In this document: piece after piece, positions 43,701 to 51,562 of the stretch
How the letters are laid out: every line of letters starts with the position of its first letter
Position numbering within the stretch: position 1 is the stretch's first letter
Assembly: GCA_035943635.1 (NCBI GenBank)
Contig: DASZBX010000079.1
Coordinates: forward strand, 1 to 64,000
Length of the DNA stretch: 64,000 bases
Origin: DASZBX01 sp035943635
GTDB taxonomy: Bacteria; Actinomycetota; Actinomycetes; Streptomycetales; Catenulisporaceae
Direction of reading: 5' to 3'
The notes under the pieces: model-generated
The model's database searches: none
What the model saw: the letters and a program-made list of their open reading frames with translations, nothing else
Told to the model about the DNA's origin: nothing
Made by a program: the position numbers and the translations under genes

Positions 43701-43891
43701 CCTGGCACCGAGGGCAGCGAGACCGAGCCCGCGGAGCCGTCCACGGCGTCGTCGTGGAACGGCTGGTTGAAAAGCACCGTGCCCGCAGCGAAGGCTCTAG
43801 GCGCGGACACGACCATCCCGACCGTCGCCCCACTGATGAGCAGGACCATCACCGTGGTACGCGACACCACATGCTGCACGTATCGGGACAA
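40703..43891 (-). CDS. Large secreted protein: lectin-like domain, DUF11, IPT/TIG and four putative Ig repeats
   Basis: The 1062-aa protein has a signal peptide (about 1-35; TTVMVLLISGATVGMVV, cleavage near AFA-AG). Residues about 40-345 resemble an L-type lectin/beta-sandwich (DGISFMLAAVNP, GYLGIGIDSYGNFSN, DNVVVSS). Then come a DUF11-like segment (PVTVTETLPAGVV), an IPT/TIG-like segment (NGPSAGDNDVTVTGTNLSG) and four He_PIG-type Ig repeats of about 90 aa, each with TGGTxPxxWS, LPxG and GTPTxxGxxxF. The C-terminus (about 960-1062) resembles a surface WxL-like or adhesin tail. It should be exported and bind carbohydrate or a surface; the ligand is unknown. Start is TTG at 43891 with AGGA upstream. 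Transposase relics lie on both sides, suggesting gain by transfer. Confidence 0.88.
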   Translation of the reverse strand: MSRYVQHVVSRTTVMVLLISGATVGMVVSAPRAFAAGTVLFNQPFHDDAVDGSAGSVSLPSVPGLLNTACLTAAGNATANPLSSCPSATDPQGSGKLRLTSSATTQEGGVFASASVPTSQGLDVTFNSYQYSVGGSADGISFMLAAVNPADPQMPTALGTSGGALGYSAKNSTTAGVTDGYLGIGIDSYGNFSNRYEGSGCTDPANIAGPMAGEVVVRGPGNGTVGYCALQSSAATASAQKLTLRATTRVGSLVPVEVVFNPSASSVTTASGLVVPADNYDVAFTPVGGPAKSLVGPLPVVPAGLYPSSWVTAGGMPKQLAFGWAGSTGAATDYHEIDNVVVSSLNPVPKLAVSQTSYAAATLAPGSPVTYTVASSSSGAPENFPVTVTETLPAGVVPVGASGVGWVCGSPSGQQISCTDSTSPFTSGTITVNGVVTSSSVTPTLVQSTTTAVASSSDANPATSSSAPAGTVPGAPVVLAITPINGPSAGDNDVTVTGTNLSGATAIEIGTAAEFAAGSPATLVSCSSSAPGCFTVTNSTSLDISAMPDHPAGAVTVSVVSLGIAGSGNYTYNPGPALNFPPPPGGEINTPYGDQLTMTGGSSPITWSVSAGSLPPGLTLNSATGLLSGTPSSAGSYSFTVKVVDGSGLSDTQPVTLAIIAGPTLTFPAPPTGWTHTVYLDTLTETGGTSPFAWSVSSGSLPPGIMLSADGNLTGTPTATGTFTFTVKVTDADNQSATQATSLTVSPGVSTTFSAPAVANVGAAYTDTLTATGGTTPYTWSLNAGTLPAGITLTSAGVLAGTPTTAGSYPFSVNVIDHNNGIATASITLVVAAPLTLSFPAPPSAQVGAAYSDTLTATGGTAPYTWSVSAGTLPAGITLNSSTGVLAGTPTAPGTSSFTVRVTDSNSQSATEPTSLTVVAGPLSITVPSSALLPNITPGGTTTSQLGTVSVTDDRGMADASWTVTVTATTFTTGGRTAAETIPLSQITYWSGPVTAGTGTGTLTPGQPNATAAVDLTAPRTAFSLAGGSTINSSSWNPTLTVSVPAAAVQGTYTATITHSVV

Positions 43892-44481
43892 AATTATTTC
43901 CTGCCTCTTATAACATCAGCTGGTGATATCCCTGCCCGTACAGGCGCCCGCCCGACCCATCTCCGATCGAAGCCCATCGTCAGGCGGGTAGCGGTGCTAC
44001 TGCGGAAGCGAGAACGTCCAGGCCGATACGAGCGCCGGGCCCAAACATTATGAAGCATAGTTATATATAGCCACGAAGTCACGTAACATGCGGTGGTTTT
44101 CGATGTCAGCGCAGCTCATGCACTTATCCGAAGATAACAGTGGGTTGACCCGGAAGCGGGCGCGACCCTGACCATCTGCCGACCGCCCGTCAGATTGGCC
44201 GTGTCTGCCGGCCACGCATCCCCTGCAGATCAGGCCGCTCGGCGATACTCGCGGACGACACCGCGGGCCTGCACTGTGCCAAAGGCCTCCATTGCCTTGG
44301 AACCGGGTGTCTACCGAGCCATAAGACAGGCCTCTAATACAGGTTGACCATCTCGCTGAGACGCTGTCTGTGGCGGATGGCGGCACCGAGCGAGATCACC
44401 GGTCAGGCGAACGGTCGGAATTCGTTGATCAGGCCTGCCCCAGCCGGGCGAAGGGAGCTGCGGTAGGTCGCGAAAACGATT
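43892..44481. other. Region without a supportable gene
   Basis: It contains the upstream region of the secreted-protein gene and then sequence with several stop-filled frames. An AT-rich patch near 44040-44075 is below the local GC level. No gene is supported; it may be part of the IS debris on either side. Confidence 0.4.
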
Positions 44482-44583
44482 TTTGAGGACCACTTCGACA
44501 ACCACGGGCCGTACCAGGGCCGTAATAAACTGGCCCTGATGTGCCCTGGGTCTGGTGGAGTCGGGATGCTGGACACTTGTTGA
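44482..44583 (+). pseudogene. Transposase C-terminal relic
   Basis: The frame reads FEDHFDNHGPYQGRNKLAL, which resembles the C-terminal tail of rve-type transposases (usual form HFNxHRPHQGRxQ). It ends at a TGA after some unrelated residues. Only a short match is seen, so confidence is low, but the nearby relics support it. Confidence 0.4.
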
Positions 44584-44700
44584 TCCAGTAGCTACGGAGT
44601 CCCTATGCCCCGCTCGTATCCTGTGGGGCTCGGTAATGCGAATCTGGGCGATTGAGACATGGTGACTTCTTCCTTCCTCCGGTCTTGAGAGCATCGTGGG

Positions 44701-45209
44701 ATGCTGATCACGTTCGCCTACCGGATCACCCGCAACTCCTCAGCGTGCCGGCCACAGTCGCGCGCCGCGATGTGTCCAAGGACGCCGAACTCCTGGTCCT
44801 GCGCCACGAGAACACCGTCCTGCGTCGCCAGATCACCAAGATGCGCTATGAACCGACCGACCGGTTTTGGGTCGCCGCCCCCCTCCTTGCTCATCCCCCG
44901 CCGGCACCGGGCCGAGGTGTTCCCCGTCTGGTCGCCCGAAAGTGGGACTACACGGCGCAAAGAAGACCGGGAAGACCATCCATCACGCGTGGAGTCGAGA
45001 AAATCATCATTGACATGGCCGCCGACAATCCGTTCCGGGGACACCCGCCGCAATCAGGGCGAGCTGATCAACTCGGCCATCCGATCGCCGCCTCCACCGT
45101 CTGGCAGATCCTGCACGACGCCGGCGTCGGCCCAAGCCGCCGAAGGCAAAACCTGCACACCACAGGCAACCTGACCGCCACACCGCGATCACGCCTGCCA
45201 GAAAACTGA
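44701..45209 (+). pseudogene. Frameshifted IS transposase (rve-type integrase) relic
   Basis: Parts of one protein appear in different frames: LITFAYRITR, then DAELLVLRHENTVLRRQI and YEPTDRFWVAA, LLIPRRHRAEVFPV, then LVARKWDYTAQRRPGRPS and HPIAASTVWQILHDAGV. Together they follow the N-terminal half of common actinobacterial integrase-type transposases in order. At least two frameshifts break it, and the catalytic DDE part is absent. It is inactive debris of an insertion element different from the relic at 40459. Confidence 0.75.
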
Positions 45210-45262
45210 CCCAAACCAGTGAACTCTGCTGTCAATGTTCAGGTGGGGCACTCTCTCATTTG

Positions 45263-45306
45263 ACTAACATTCATGTTAGTGACACGATTGTCAGTTACAC
45301 GATTGT
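45263..45306 (+). promoter_or_regulatory. Palindrome and direct repeats before the ATPase gene
   Basis: ACTAACAT-TC-ATGTTAGT (45263-45280) is a perfect 18-bp palindrome. It is followed by two copies of ACACGATTGT (45282-45291 and 45297-45306) 15 bp apart. A TTGACT -35-like element overlaps the left arm. The layout looks like an operator for a dedicated regulator not visible in the window. Confidence 0.55.
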
Positions 45307-45342
45307 TAGTGGTATTGATCCTCGGTTGGGAGATAGGCGGCA

Positions 45343-46755
45343 GTGGCGAACTTTGTCGGGCGGGTACGGGAACTGGGACTGTTGCAGGAGGAGCTTGAGC
45401 GGGTGCGCTCAGGGGTCGGTGGCCAGCGCCCCGGGCGCTGCCTGCTGCTGCGCGGGCGGCGGCGGGTGGGTAAGTCGCGTCTGGTCGAGACGTTCGTGGA
45501 GCGGGCGGGCGTGGCGTCGTTGTTCTTCACCGCCACCGGTGCGGGGACCGATGCCGAACTGCTGCGTCTGGCCGAGGACGCGCAACGCTCCACCTTGTCC
45601 GAGCGGGAACTGCTGGTGGACGGGCGCCCGGCGGATTGGGGGGCTGCGCTGCGTCTGCTGGCCGCGGCGCTTCCCGACGATCAGCCATCCATCGTGGTGG
45701 TGGACGAGGTTCCCTATTTGATGGGGCGCGAGGACGCGTTCGAAGGAGTGCTGCAACGCAGCTGGGACCGATTGTTCGAGCGCAAACCGGTCCTGTTGCT
45801 GTTGATCGGCTCGGACTTGTCGATGATGGAGGCGTTGACCGCCTATGACCGCCCGTTCCACCAGCGGGGGCGGGAGATGGTGATCGGGCCGCTCAATCCA
45901 CGGGAGATCGGGCAGATGCTGGGCCTGGGCCCGGCCGACGCGTTCGACGCGGCCCTGGTGACCGGCGGGCTGCCGTTGATCTGTGCGGAATGGCCGCGCG
46001 GTGCGAGCGTCGAGGCGTACCTCGGCTTGGCCCTGGCCAACCCGGTCAGCGCGCTGCTGGTGTCCGCGGAGCGCTCCCTGGCTGCGGAGTTCCCGGATCA
46101 CACCCAGGCCCGGACCGTGCTGAGCGCGATCGGCAGCGGAGAGCGTAGCTTTACCAATATTGCGAATGCCGCCGGCGGGATCGCCGCCACGCCGCTGACC
46201 CGGGCGCTGGGTACGCTGATGGACAAGAGGATCGTGGCCGGGGAACTTCCCATCTCTTTGCAACCGTCCAAAGACCGGCGCTATCGGGTGACCGATCCGT
46301 ACCTGAGGTTCTGGTTGCGCTTCCTCGGCCCGTACCTGGACGAGGTCGAGCGTGGGCGGGGCGACACCACCGCCCAGCGCATCGCCACGGGCTGGGCCAG
46401 TTGGCGCGGGCGCGCCGTCGAGCCGCTGGTGCGCCAGGCCCTGGCCCGGTTGCTGCCGGACCGGGCACTGCCCGATGCCCCGGTAGTGGGCGGGTACTGG
46501 ACTCGCAACAATCAAGTCGAGATCGACATCGTGGGCGCGGACCGAGGGCCGATTGCGAAGCGGTTGCTGTTCGTCGGTTCCATCAAGTGGCTCGGCAGTG
46601 CTTTCGACGAGCATGACAGGGCGGCGCTGCTACGGCATTGGGCGGCGCTGACAGACCAACCGCTCCCGCTGGTCGCCGTCAGCCGAAGCGGCGTCCAATG
46701 CGCGGGAATCGACGCGGCATACAGCCCGGACGACCTGATCCGCGCATGGCCCTGA
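45343..46755 (+). CDS. AAA ATPase with C-terminal DUF234 nuclease-like domain
   Basis: The 470-aa protein opens with FVGRVRELGLLQEEL, then Walker A (RGRRRVGKSRLVE, near 37-49) and Walker B (SIVVVDEVPYL, near 119-126). A winged-helix segment (about 250-330) includes DPYLRFWLRFLGPYL. The C-terminal DUF234-type region has NQVEIDIVGADRG and LLFVGSIKW, which looks like the acidic and Lys parts of a PD-(D/E)xK fold. This domain order is typical of an archaeal/bacterial STAND-like ATPase group of unknown role, often near mobile DNA. GTG start at 45343. It is bordered by IS relics and a MITE, so it may be part of an accessory island. Confidence 0.85.
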   Translation: MANFVGRVRELGLLQEELERVRSGVGGQRPGRCLLLRGRRRVGKSRLVETFVERAGVASLFFTATGAGTDAELLRLAEDAQRSTLSERELLVDGRPADWGAALRLLAAALPDDQPSIVVVDEVPYLMGREDAFEGVLQRSWDRLFERKPVLLLLIGSDLSMMEALTAYDRPFHQRGREMVIGPLNPREIGQMLGLGPADAFDAALVTGGLPLICAEWPRGASVEAYLGLALANPVSALLVSAERSLAAEFPDHTQARTVLSAIGSGERSFTNIANAAGGIAATPLTRALGTLMDKRIVAGELPISLQPSKDRRYRVTDPYLRFWLRFLGPYLDEVERGRGDTTAQRIATGWASWRGRAVEPLVRQALARLLPDRALPDAPVVGGYWTRNNQVEIDIVGADRGPIAKRLLFVGSIKWLGSAFDEHDRAALLRHWAALTDQPLPLVAVSRSGVQCAGIDAAYSPDDLIRAWP

Positions 46756-47030
46756 CAGCGCAAACCCTGGCGGCGCCGGCCGGCCACCGCGATCGCGGTC
46801 GGGCCCGTGAAACCAGGGTGCTCAACCAAGAGCTGCGAGGGCTGCGGCGCTACAGGCATGACCACCATAATCGGGCACCGCCACGCCACGGATCAAACGC
46901 CCAGGCAGAGACGTGATGCTCAACGACATTGGAGAGCTGCCGGATGAGGTACTGGTCAAATCTCGGATCGATGGCGCTGAATACCGCGAGACCGTCAGGC
47001 CGGGGACGAGCGCGGTCCCGTCAGGGCGCC
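46756..47030. other. Spacer between the ATPase and the MITE-like element
   Basis: No frame here has a good start, motif or coding look beyond chance. It runs from the ATPase stop to the left repeat of the short mobile element. Confidence 0.4.
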
Positions 47031-47236
47031 GGCTAGGCAGTGTATGGGGATGTGTCAAGGCCACGGCATGACCGCTGGTTTGTGCTGGTAGGTGCGGCGA
47101 ATCTGGTCGGCGCCGAGCATGGGCGCGCCGCACGGGACGGCGCATACTCGGTCGTCTGTGCCGTTGCGTGCGGTGCGGCCAGGCGACGGCGATCACCGGA
47201 TTCGCGCCTTGAGACATTCCCAAACACTGCCTAGGC
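47031..47236. mobile_element. MITE-like element with 31-bp terminal inverted repeats
   Basis: Bases 47031-47061 and 47206-47236 are inverted repeats matching at 27 of 31 positions. Both ends carry CTAG next to GCAGTGT, which suggests the IS630-type target CTAG. The 206-bp unit has no transposase and only meaningless frames. The right repeat supplies the stop codon (TAG inside CTAG) of the AraC-type gene. Confidence 0.65.
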
Positions 47237-48103
47237 GTCGGTCAGGCGTCGGCGCAGGCGGGAGGCGTCTTGGCTCGGCGGCAGGCCGTAGGTGCGCCGG
47301 TACTCACGGTTGAACTGGGTCGCGCTCGCGTACCCGACGGCTTCGCCGATCAGGGTGGCCGTGGTCGCGCCGGTCACGAGCTGGCGCCGGGCTTCCTGAA
47401 GGCGCAGGTGCTTCTGGAACCGCAGCGGGCTCATGCCGGTGGCGGCCTTGAAATGCCGGTGCAGCGTCGCGCTGCTCATGTTCGCCACGGCCGCGATCTT
47501 GTCGATGCTCAGCGGCTCGGCGTAGTGTTCGGCGATCCAGGCGGCCACCGTGCGGATCCGGGCCGTGCCGGAATCGGCCCGGGCATATTGGCGCAGGACG
47601 GGACCGAGCGGGCTGTTGAGCAGCCGGTAGAGGATCTCGGCCTCGATCCGCGGGGCCAGCGGGCGGATGTCGTCGGGGGAGTCGAGCAGCCCCACCCACC
47701 GGTCGACCGCGCCGACGAGATCCGGCGTCATCGGCGCGGCGATCTGGCCCACGGCGCCGGTGCCCGGCCGCGGGTCGGCACCGTCTAGTTCGAGGAGCAG
47801 GTCGACGATCGTCGGGCCGTCCAGCCGCAGCACCACCGAGCGGTACGGCGCCTGCTCGAACGCGGCCGTGACCGGCAGCACGAGCGTGTTCAGGAACATC
47901 TCGCCAGGGCCGACCACCCAGTTGCGGTCGCCCGCGAGAGTGCGTTTGGCACCGGCGGCGATGAAGCAGATCATCGGCTCGTACAGCAGATCAAGAGGCG
48001 CTATCAGGTCGTCGAGAGCGACCAGGACTTGGTGTGGCACCGCGCTCTCGGACCACGGGGTTCCGCTGTGCCAGGCGATGGCCGCCGCGAGCTGGTCCAG
48101 CAT
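47231..48103 (-). CDS. AraC-family transcriptional regulator
   Basis: The 290-aa protein has an N-terminal AraC_N cupin-like domain (about 15-170; PMICFIAAGAKRTLAGDRNW) and a C-terminal double HTH (about 190-285; PLSIDKIAAVANMSSATLHR, HFKAATGMSPLRFQKHLRLQ, YASATQFNREYRRTYG). The ATG at 48103 has AAGGGAG before it. It is divergent from an aldo/keto reductase gene with 86 bp between them, a common regulator-target pair. Its stop codon lies inside the right repeat of the MITE-like element, so the natural C-terminus may have been altered by the insertion. Confidence 0.92.
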   Translation of the reverse strand: MLDQLAAAIAWHSGTPWSESAVPHQVLVALDDLIAPLDLLYEPMICFIAAGAKRTLAGDRNWVVGPGEMFLNTLVLPVTAAFEQAPYRSVVLRLDGPTIVDLLLELDGADPRPGTGAVGQIAAPMTPDLVGAVDRWVGLLDSPDDIRPLAPRIEAEILYRLLNSPLGPVLRQYARADSGTARIRTVAAWIAEHYAEPLSIDKIAAVANMSSATLHRHFKAATGMSPLRFQKHLRLQEARRQLVTGATTATLIGEAVGYASATQFNREYRRTYGLPPSQDASRLRRRLTDA

Positions 48104-48189
48104 GGCCGCTCCCTTGCTGAGAGGATCAGGCAAGTCTATGCGATCAACGCCCCATGACCGGGCCACGGGTGCGCTCCTAGCCTGGAGGC

Positions 48190-49197
48190 ATGACACAGCA
48201 CGAGAGAATGCCGAAGCGCACGCTGGGAACCCAGGGCCTGGAAGTCGGGGCGATCGGCCTGGGCACGATGGGCATGACCATGGCGTACGGCGCCGGGGAC
48301 GAAACCGGCGGCATCGCGACGATCCGCCGCGCGTACGAGCTGGGCGTCACCCTGTTCGACACCGCCGAGCTGTACGGCATGGGTACCGGAAGCAACGAGC
48401 AACTGGTCGGCCGCGCCGTGCAGGGCTTCCGCGACGAGATCACGATCGCCACCAAGTTCGGTTTCGATCTGAGCGACCCGCAGAAGGTCGGGATCGCCCT
48501 GGACAGCCGGCCGGAGCACATCCGCGAGGTCACCGAGAGCAGCCTGCGCCACCTCGACACCGACCGGATCGACGTGCTCTACCAGCACCGCGTCGACCCC
48601 GACGTGCCGATCGAGGACGTGGCCGGCGCCGTGGGCGAGTTGATCGCGCAGGGCAAGGTCCGATACTTCGGCCTGAGCGAGGCCGGCCCGGACACCATCC
48701 GGCGCGCCCACACGGTGCACCCGGTGTCCGTCCTGCAAACCGAGTACTCGGTGTTCGAGCGCGCCGTGGAGGCCGACGTGCTGCCGGTGGTCCGCGAGCT
48801 AGGCATCGGATTCGTGCCCTACTCCCCGCTGGGCCGCGGGTTCCTCACCGGCGCGGTCAAGCCCGCCGCCGAGTATCCCGCGGACGACATGCGCGCCTGG
48901 GACGACCGCTGGCAGCCGGGCAACTACGAGACGAACCTGGCCGCCATCCGGCAGCTGACCGAGCTCGCGGACGCCAAGGGCATCGCGGTCACCCAGTTGG
49001 CCCTGGCCTGGTTGCTGGCCCAAGGAGAGGGCGTCGTGCCTATCCCGGGCACCCGCAGCCCGCAGCGGGTCGCGGAGAACGCCGCGGCGGCGCAGGTCAC
49101 GCTCACGGCGCAGGACCTCGCCCGGATCCAGGAGATCCTGCCGCACGGCGCGGCCGGGTCCCGCTATCCCGAGATCATGATGCCGTCCTGGCAGTAG
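48190..49197 (+). CDS. Aldo/keto reductase
   Basis: The 335-aa protein has the AKR signatures: LFDTAELYGMGTGSNEQLVG (catalytic Asp and Tyr), ITIATKFGF (catalytic Lys), the DVLYQHRVDP strand, GKVRYFGLSEAG and the NADPH-binding C-terminal VVPIPGTRSPQRVAENAAA. It should reduce aldehydes or ketones with NADPH; the actinobacterial relatives are close to the AKR13 type. Start ATG at 48190. It is divergent from an AraC regulator that probably controls it. Confidence 0.94.
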   Translation: MTQHERMPKRTLGTQGLEVGAIGLGTMGMTMAYGAGDETGGIATIRRAYELGVTLFDTAELYGMGTGSNEQLVGRAVQGFRDEITIATKFGFDLSDPQKVGIALDSRPEHIREVTESSLRHLDTDRIDVLYQHRVDPDVPIEDVAGAVGELIAQGKVRYFGLSEAGPDTIRRAHTVHPVSVLQTEYSVFERAVEADVLPVVRELGIGFVPYSPLGRGFLTGAVKPAAEYPADDMRAWDDRWQPGNYETNLAAIRQLTELADAKGIAVTQLALAWLLAQGEGVVPIPGTRSPQRVAENAAAAQVTLTAQDLARIQEILPHGAAGSRYPEIMMPSWQ

Positions 49198-49455
49198 TCC
49201 GGGGGGCCGGGGTTCCGCCAGCGGAAATGTCGGCGGCGGCGCGTCGGATGAAGCCAGGAGAGCCACTGCGTCTTGGTGACACACATCTCGCGCCGTCCGT
49301 CCAGGGCCAGGACGGTCACCAGGCCGCGGCCGTCGCCGAAGGGGCGGTCGGCATGGTGCCCTGCTGCGGGTCGGCAAGGTTCCACGGCGCCAGGCCCGGG
49401 GCCCCGACCGCGCTGCCCCAGCAGGCCTATAGACCGTTCTGGGGGCGCGCGCAGT

Positions 49456-50316
49456 TTACGACGCGATCGCGGAGGTTTCCGCCGTGTCGTGTGCCTCGGC
49501 GGTGCTGGTGCGGTCCGGTCGGCGGGAGCGAAGGAGGAAGGCCAGGGCGGTGGCCAGGTATCCGAGGTAGACGAGGGCCTGGAGCGCGGAGGGTGCGTCG
49601 GAGTAGCCGAGGAACGAGTGCGCGATGTCGCCGAACGTGCTGTCCTCGCTCAGGATGGACCCGGTGTGCCACAGCGGTGTGGTCAGCACCGGGAGCCAGC
49701 CGAGTTGCTGGAGGTCCTCGACGGCGTCGGCCAGGAGTCCGGCGGCGAAGACCATCAGCAGCGCCCCGACGACAGTGAAGAACCGGGCGAGGTTGAGCTT
49801 GTGGCCGAGCCGGTAGATGAAGAACGCCATCACGAGGGAGATCGCCAGGCCCGCGGCTGCGCCGGCCACGGCCCCCCTGGTGGAGGTGGAGAAGACGATG
49901 GCCAGGGTGAACACGACCGTCTCGAGCCCCTCGCGGCCGACCGCCTGGAAGGCGAGTAGGGCCAGGCCGGTGCGCGCCCCGCGGGTGAGCGCGGCGTCGG
50001 CCCGCGCCCTCAGGATCCCGGCCAGGTCGCGGGCGTGGTTGCGCATCCAGAACGTCATGTAGGTCAGGACCGCGGCGGCCAGCAGATAGGTGCCGGTCTC
50101 GAAGATCGTCTGGGCCCTGGAGCCGTCGTACGCCCGCACGGTCAGGTATGCGGCCGTTCCGCCGGCGCCCGCCAGCAGCAGGGCGGCGCCGACCCCGAGG
50201 AACACGTCGCGAAAGTACCGGCGGGCACCCATCCGGTTGAGATAGGCCAGCAGGATCGCGACGATCATGCTGGCCTCAATCCCTTCGCGCAGGAATATGA
50301 CGAAGGTGGCGATCAT
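49456..50316 (-). CDS. efeU: FTR1/EfeU-family high-affinity iron permease
   Basis: The 286-aa membrane protein has about seven TM helices and both iron-binding R-E-G-x-E motifs of the FTR1 family: FLREGIEASM near residues 8-16 and VGREGLETVVF near 125-135. It transports iron across the membrane; in EfeUOB systems EfeO and EfeB assist, but neither gene is adjacent. An IdeR/DmdR-type iron box 80 bp upstream of the ATG suggests induction under iron shortage. Confidence 0.92.
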   Translation of the reverse strand: MIATFVIFLREGIEASMIVAILLAYLNRMGARRYFRDVFLGVGAALLLAGAGGTAAYLTVRAYDGSRAQTIFETGTYLLAAAVLTYMTFWMRNHARDLAGILRARADAALTRGARTGLALLAFQAVGREGLETVVFTLAIVFSTSTRGAVAGAAAGLAISLVMAFFIYRLGHKLNLARFFTVVGALLMVFAAGLLADAVEDLQQLGWLPVLTTPLWHTGSILSEDSTFGDIAHSFLGYSDAPSALQALVYLGYLATALAFLLRSRRPDRTSTAEAHDTAETSAIAS

Positions 50317-50396
50317 GGACGGCTCCGGATCGGGGTAGTAGGGGACGGCTCGGGGTGCCGGCGTGCTGCGGAGTTTGGCCGCAGAACGACAGTAGC

Positions 50397-50416
50397 TTAA
50401 GGCTAGCCTTACCTAA
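50397..50416 (-). promoter_or_regulatory. DtxR/IdeR-type iron box before efeU
   Basis: On the minus strand the site reads TTAGGTAAGGCTAGCCTTAA. It keeps most positions of the DtxR/IdeR consensus (TTAGGTTAGGCTAACCTAA) and is itself nearly palindromic. It lies in the promoter region of the iron permease, so repression in high iron is expected. Confidence 0.75.
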
Positions 50417-51562
50417 ATCATCCTGGGCAGGGAGGTGCTTTGGTCCTGTTCGACGATCGGGATGCCCGGTGGTCGCCCTGTGACACGACCTGGGTCTGCA
50501 CCGGAACCAACACCGGATCCTGGACCCGGCGAGCGAGGACTGCTCCCTGGCCGTGCGCATCCGGGTATTCTCGGCTCGGCCGCCGGGGGCCTCGAGCTGC
50601 TACCTGCGGTCGCTGTCGCGCCGTAGCGCAGGACGATCCGACCGGGCGGTGCGGAAGTACGAAGGAGGGGTGGTCCAGGTGTTCACCGACTACATGACCG
50701 GCCGCCGATGTGGATCGTGGCATCATCCTGGTGTGGGCGGCTGGCGTAGACGACCAGCGCGGGCGCGGGCGTGTTCGCCCAGAACGATCAGGCCCTCCAG
50801 GTCGGCATGCGAGTACGGAAGCCGAAACGCGTCGGGGCTACGCGCCAGCAAATGACCGGCCTAGTCTTGGCAAAATCATCTCGAGGGTCGGCGGCAAGCT
50901 GCGACGGAGGACGACGCGGCAACGTCGACGATTGCGGGACGTCCCGGGTAGCGGGCGGGTCAACCATGGCGGCGCTGATGCCGAAGGCCCGCCACGCGGC
51001 CCGCAGAACCGCTCCCAGCGGCACTGTCGCGGTATCACTGCGACTGTTCGGCGACGGATGGCCATGCTTACCGCGGCCGGACCGAGAGCTGGAATAGCGC
51101 TCGCTCCGGTTAGTCCTATCGCGGGATTGCGCGTTGGCCGCGAGGTTGACGGCGTCGGCAGTCGGCCCGGGCGCGCCGGACGTCCGGTCGTTGGGTGCGC
51201 CAGGATCTATGTGCTCACCCAGGCGGCGGATGTGCTGGTGAGGGTAGTCAAGCCGTGGCTGTGTTCGAGCATTTCTCACCATGCCCGGTACTCGTCGGAA
51301 GCCAGCCGCCGCGCTGGGCGCTTCTGGCCGGTAGGCCCATCGTGGGCGCCTTGACAGGGCCGGAATGCGGTGTATCAATATTCCACAGTTACAAACATTT
51401 TTCGTCGTGTTACGAATGGCGCCCGGCGCAGGGATGCCGCAACCGATTGTCTGGAAGGCCGCCTCCATGCGGTCGTACACTTTCGGACTTTGTGAACGCC
51501 ACCGGCGTGCCGCGTTCGCACACCCTTCTCCGCTCTCTCCCCTGTTTCCGAGAAGAGACATC
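50417..51562. other. Long stretch without a supportable gene
   Basis: Many overlapping frames on both strands have unlikely compositions, and none begins with a good SD or shows a motif. The region may be decayed coding DNA. Its right end, from about 51360, is more AT-rich and is the probable promoter area of the secreted protein gene that follows. Confidence 0.4.

Noticed and set aside
45260..45310. Direct repeats before the ATPase as the start of a CRISPR array
   Set aside because: Only two 10-bp copies with a 5-bp gap exist. There are no spacers of usual size and no cas genes.
47040..47234. Small frames on both strands within the MITE-like element
   Set aside because: Both end in the inverted repeats, lack SD sites and look like chance openings in a non-coding element.
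49198..49455. Possible small gene between the aldo/keto reductase and the iron permease
   Set aside because: Frames there have no SD or motif and run into the flanking genes.
50435..51354. Several Arg-rich frames in the long gap before the propeller/lectin gene
   Set aside because: They overlap on both strands, lack good starts and recognisable motifs, and have shadow-like compositions.
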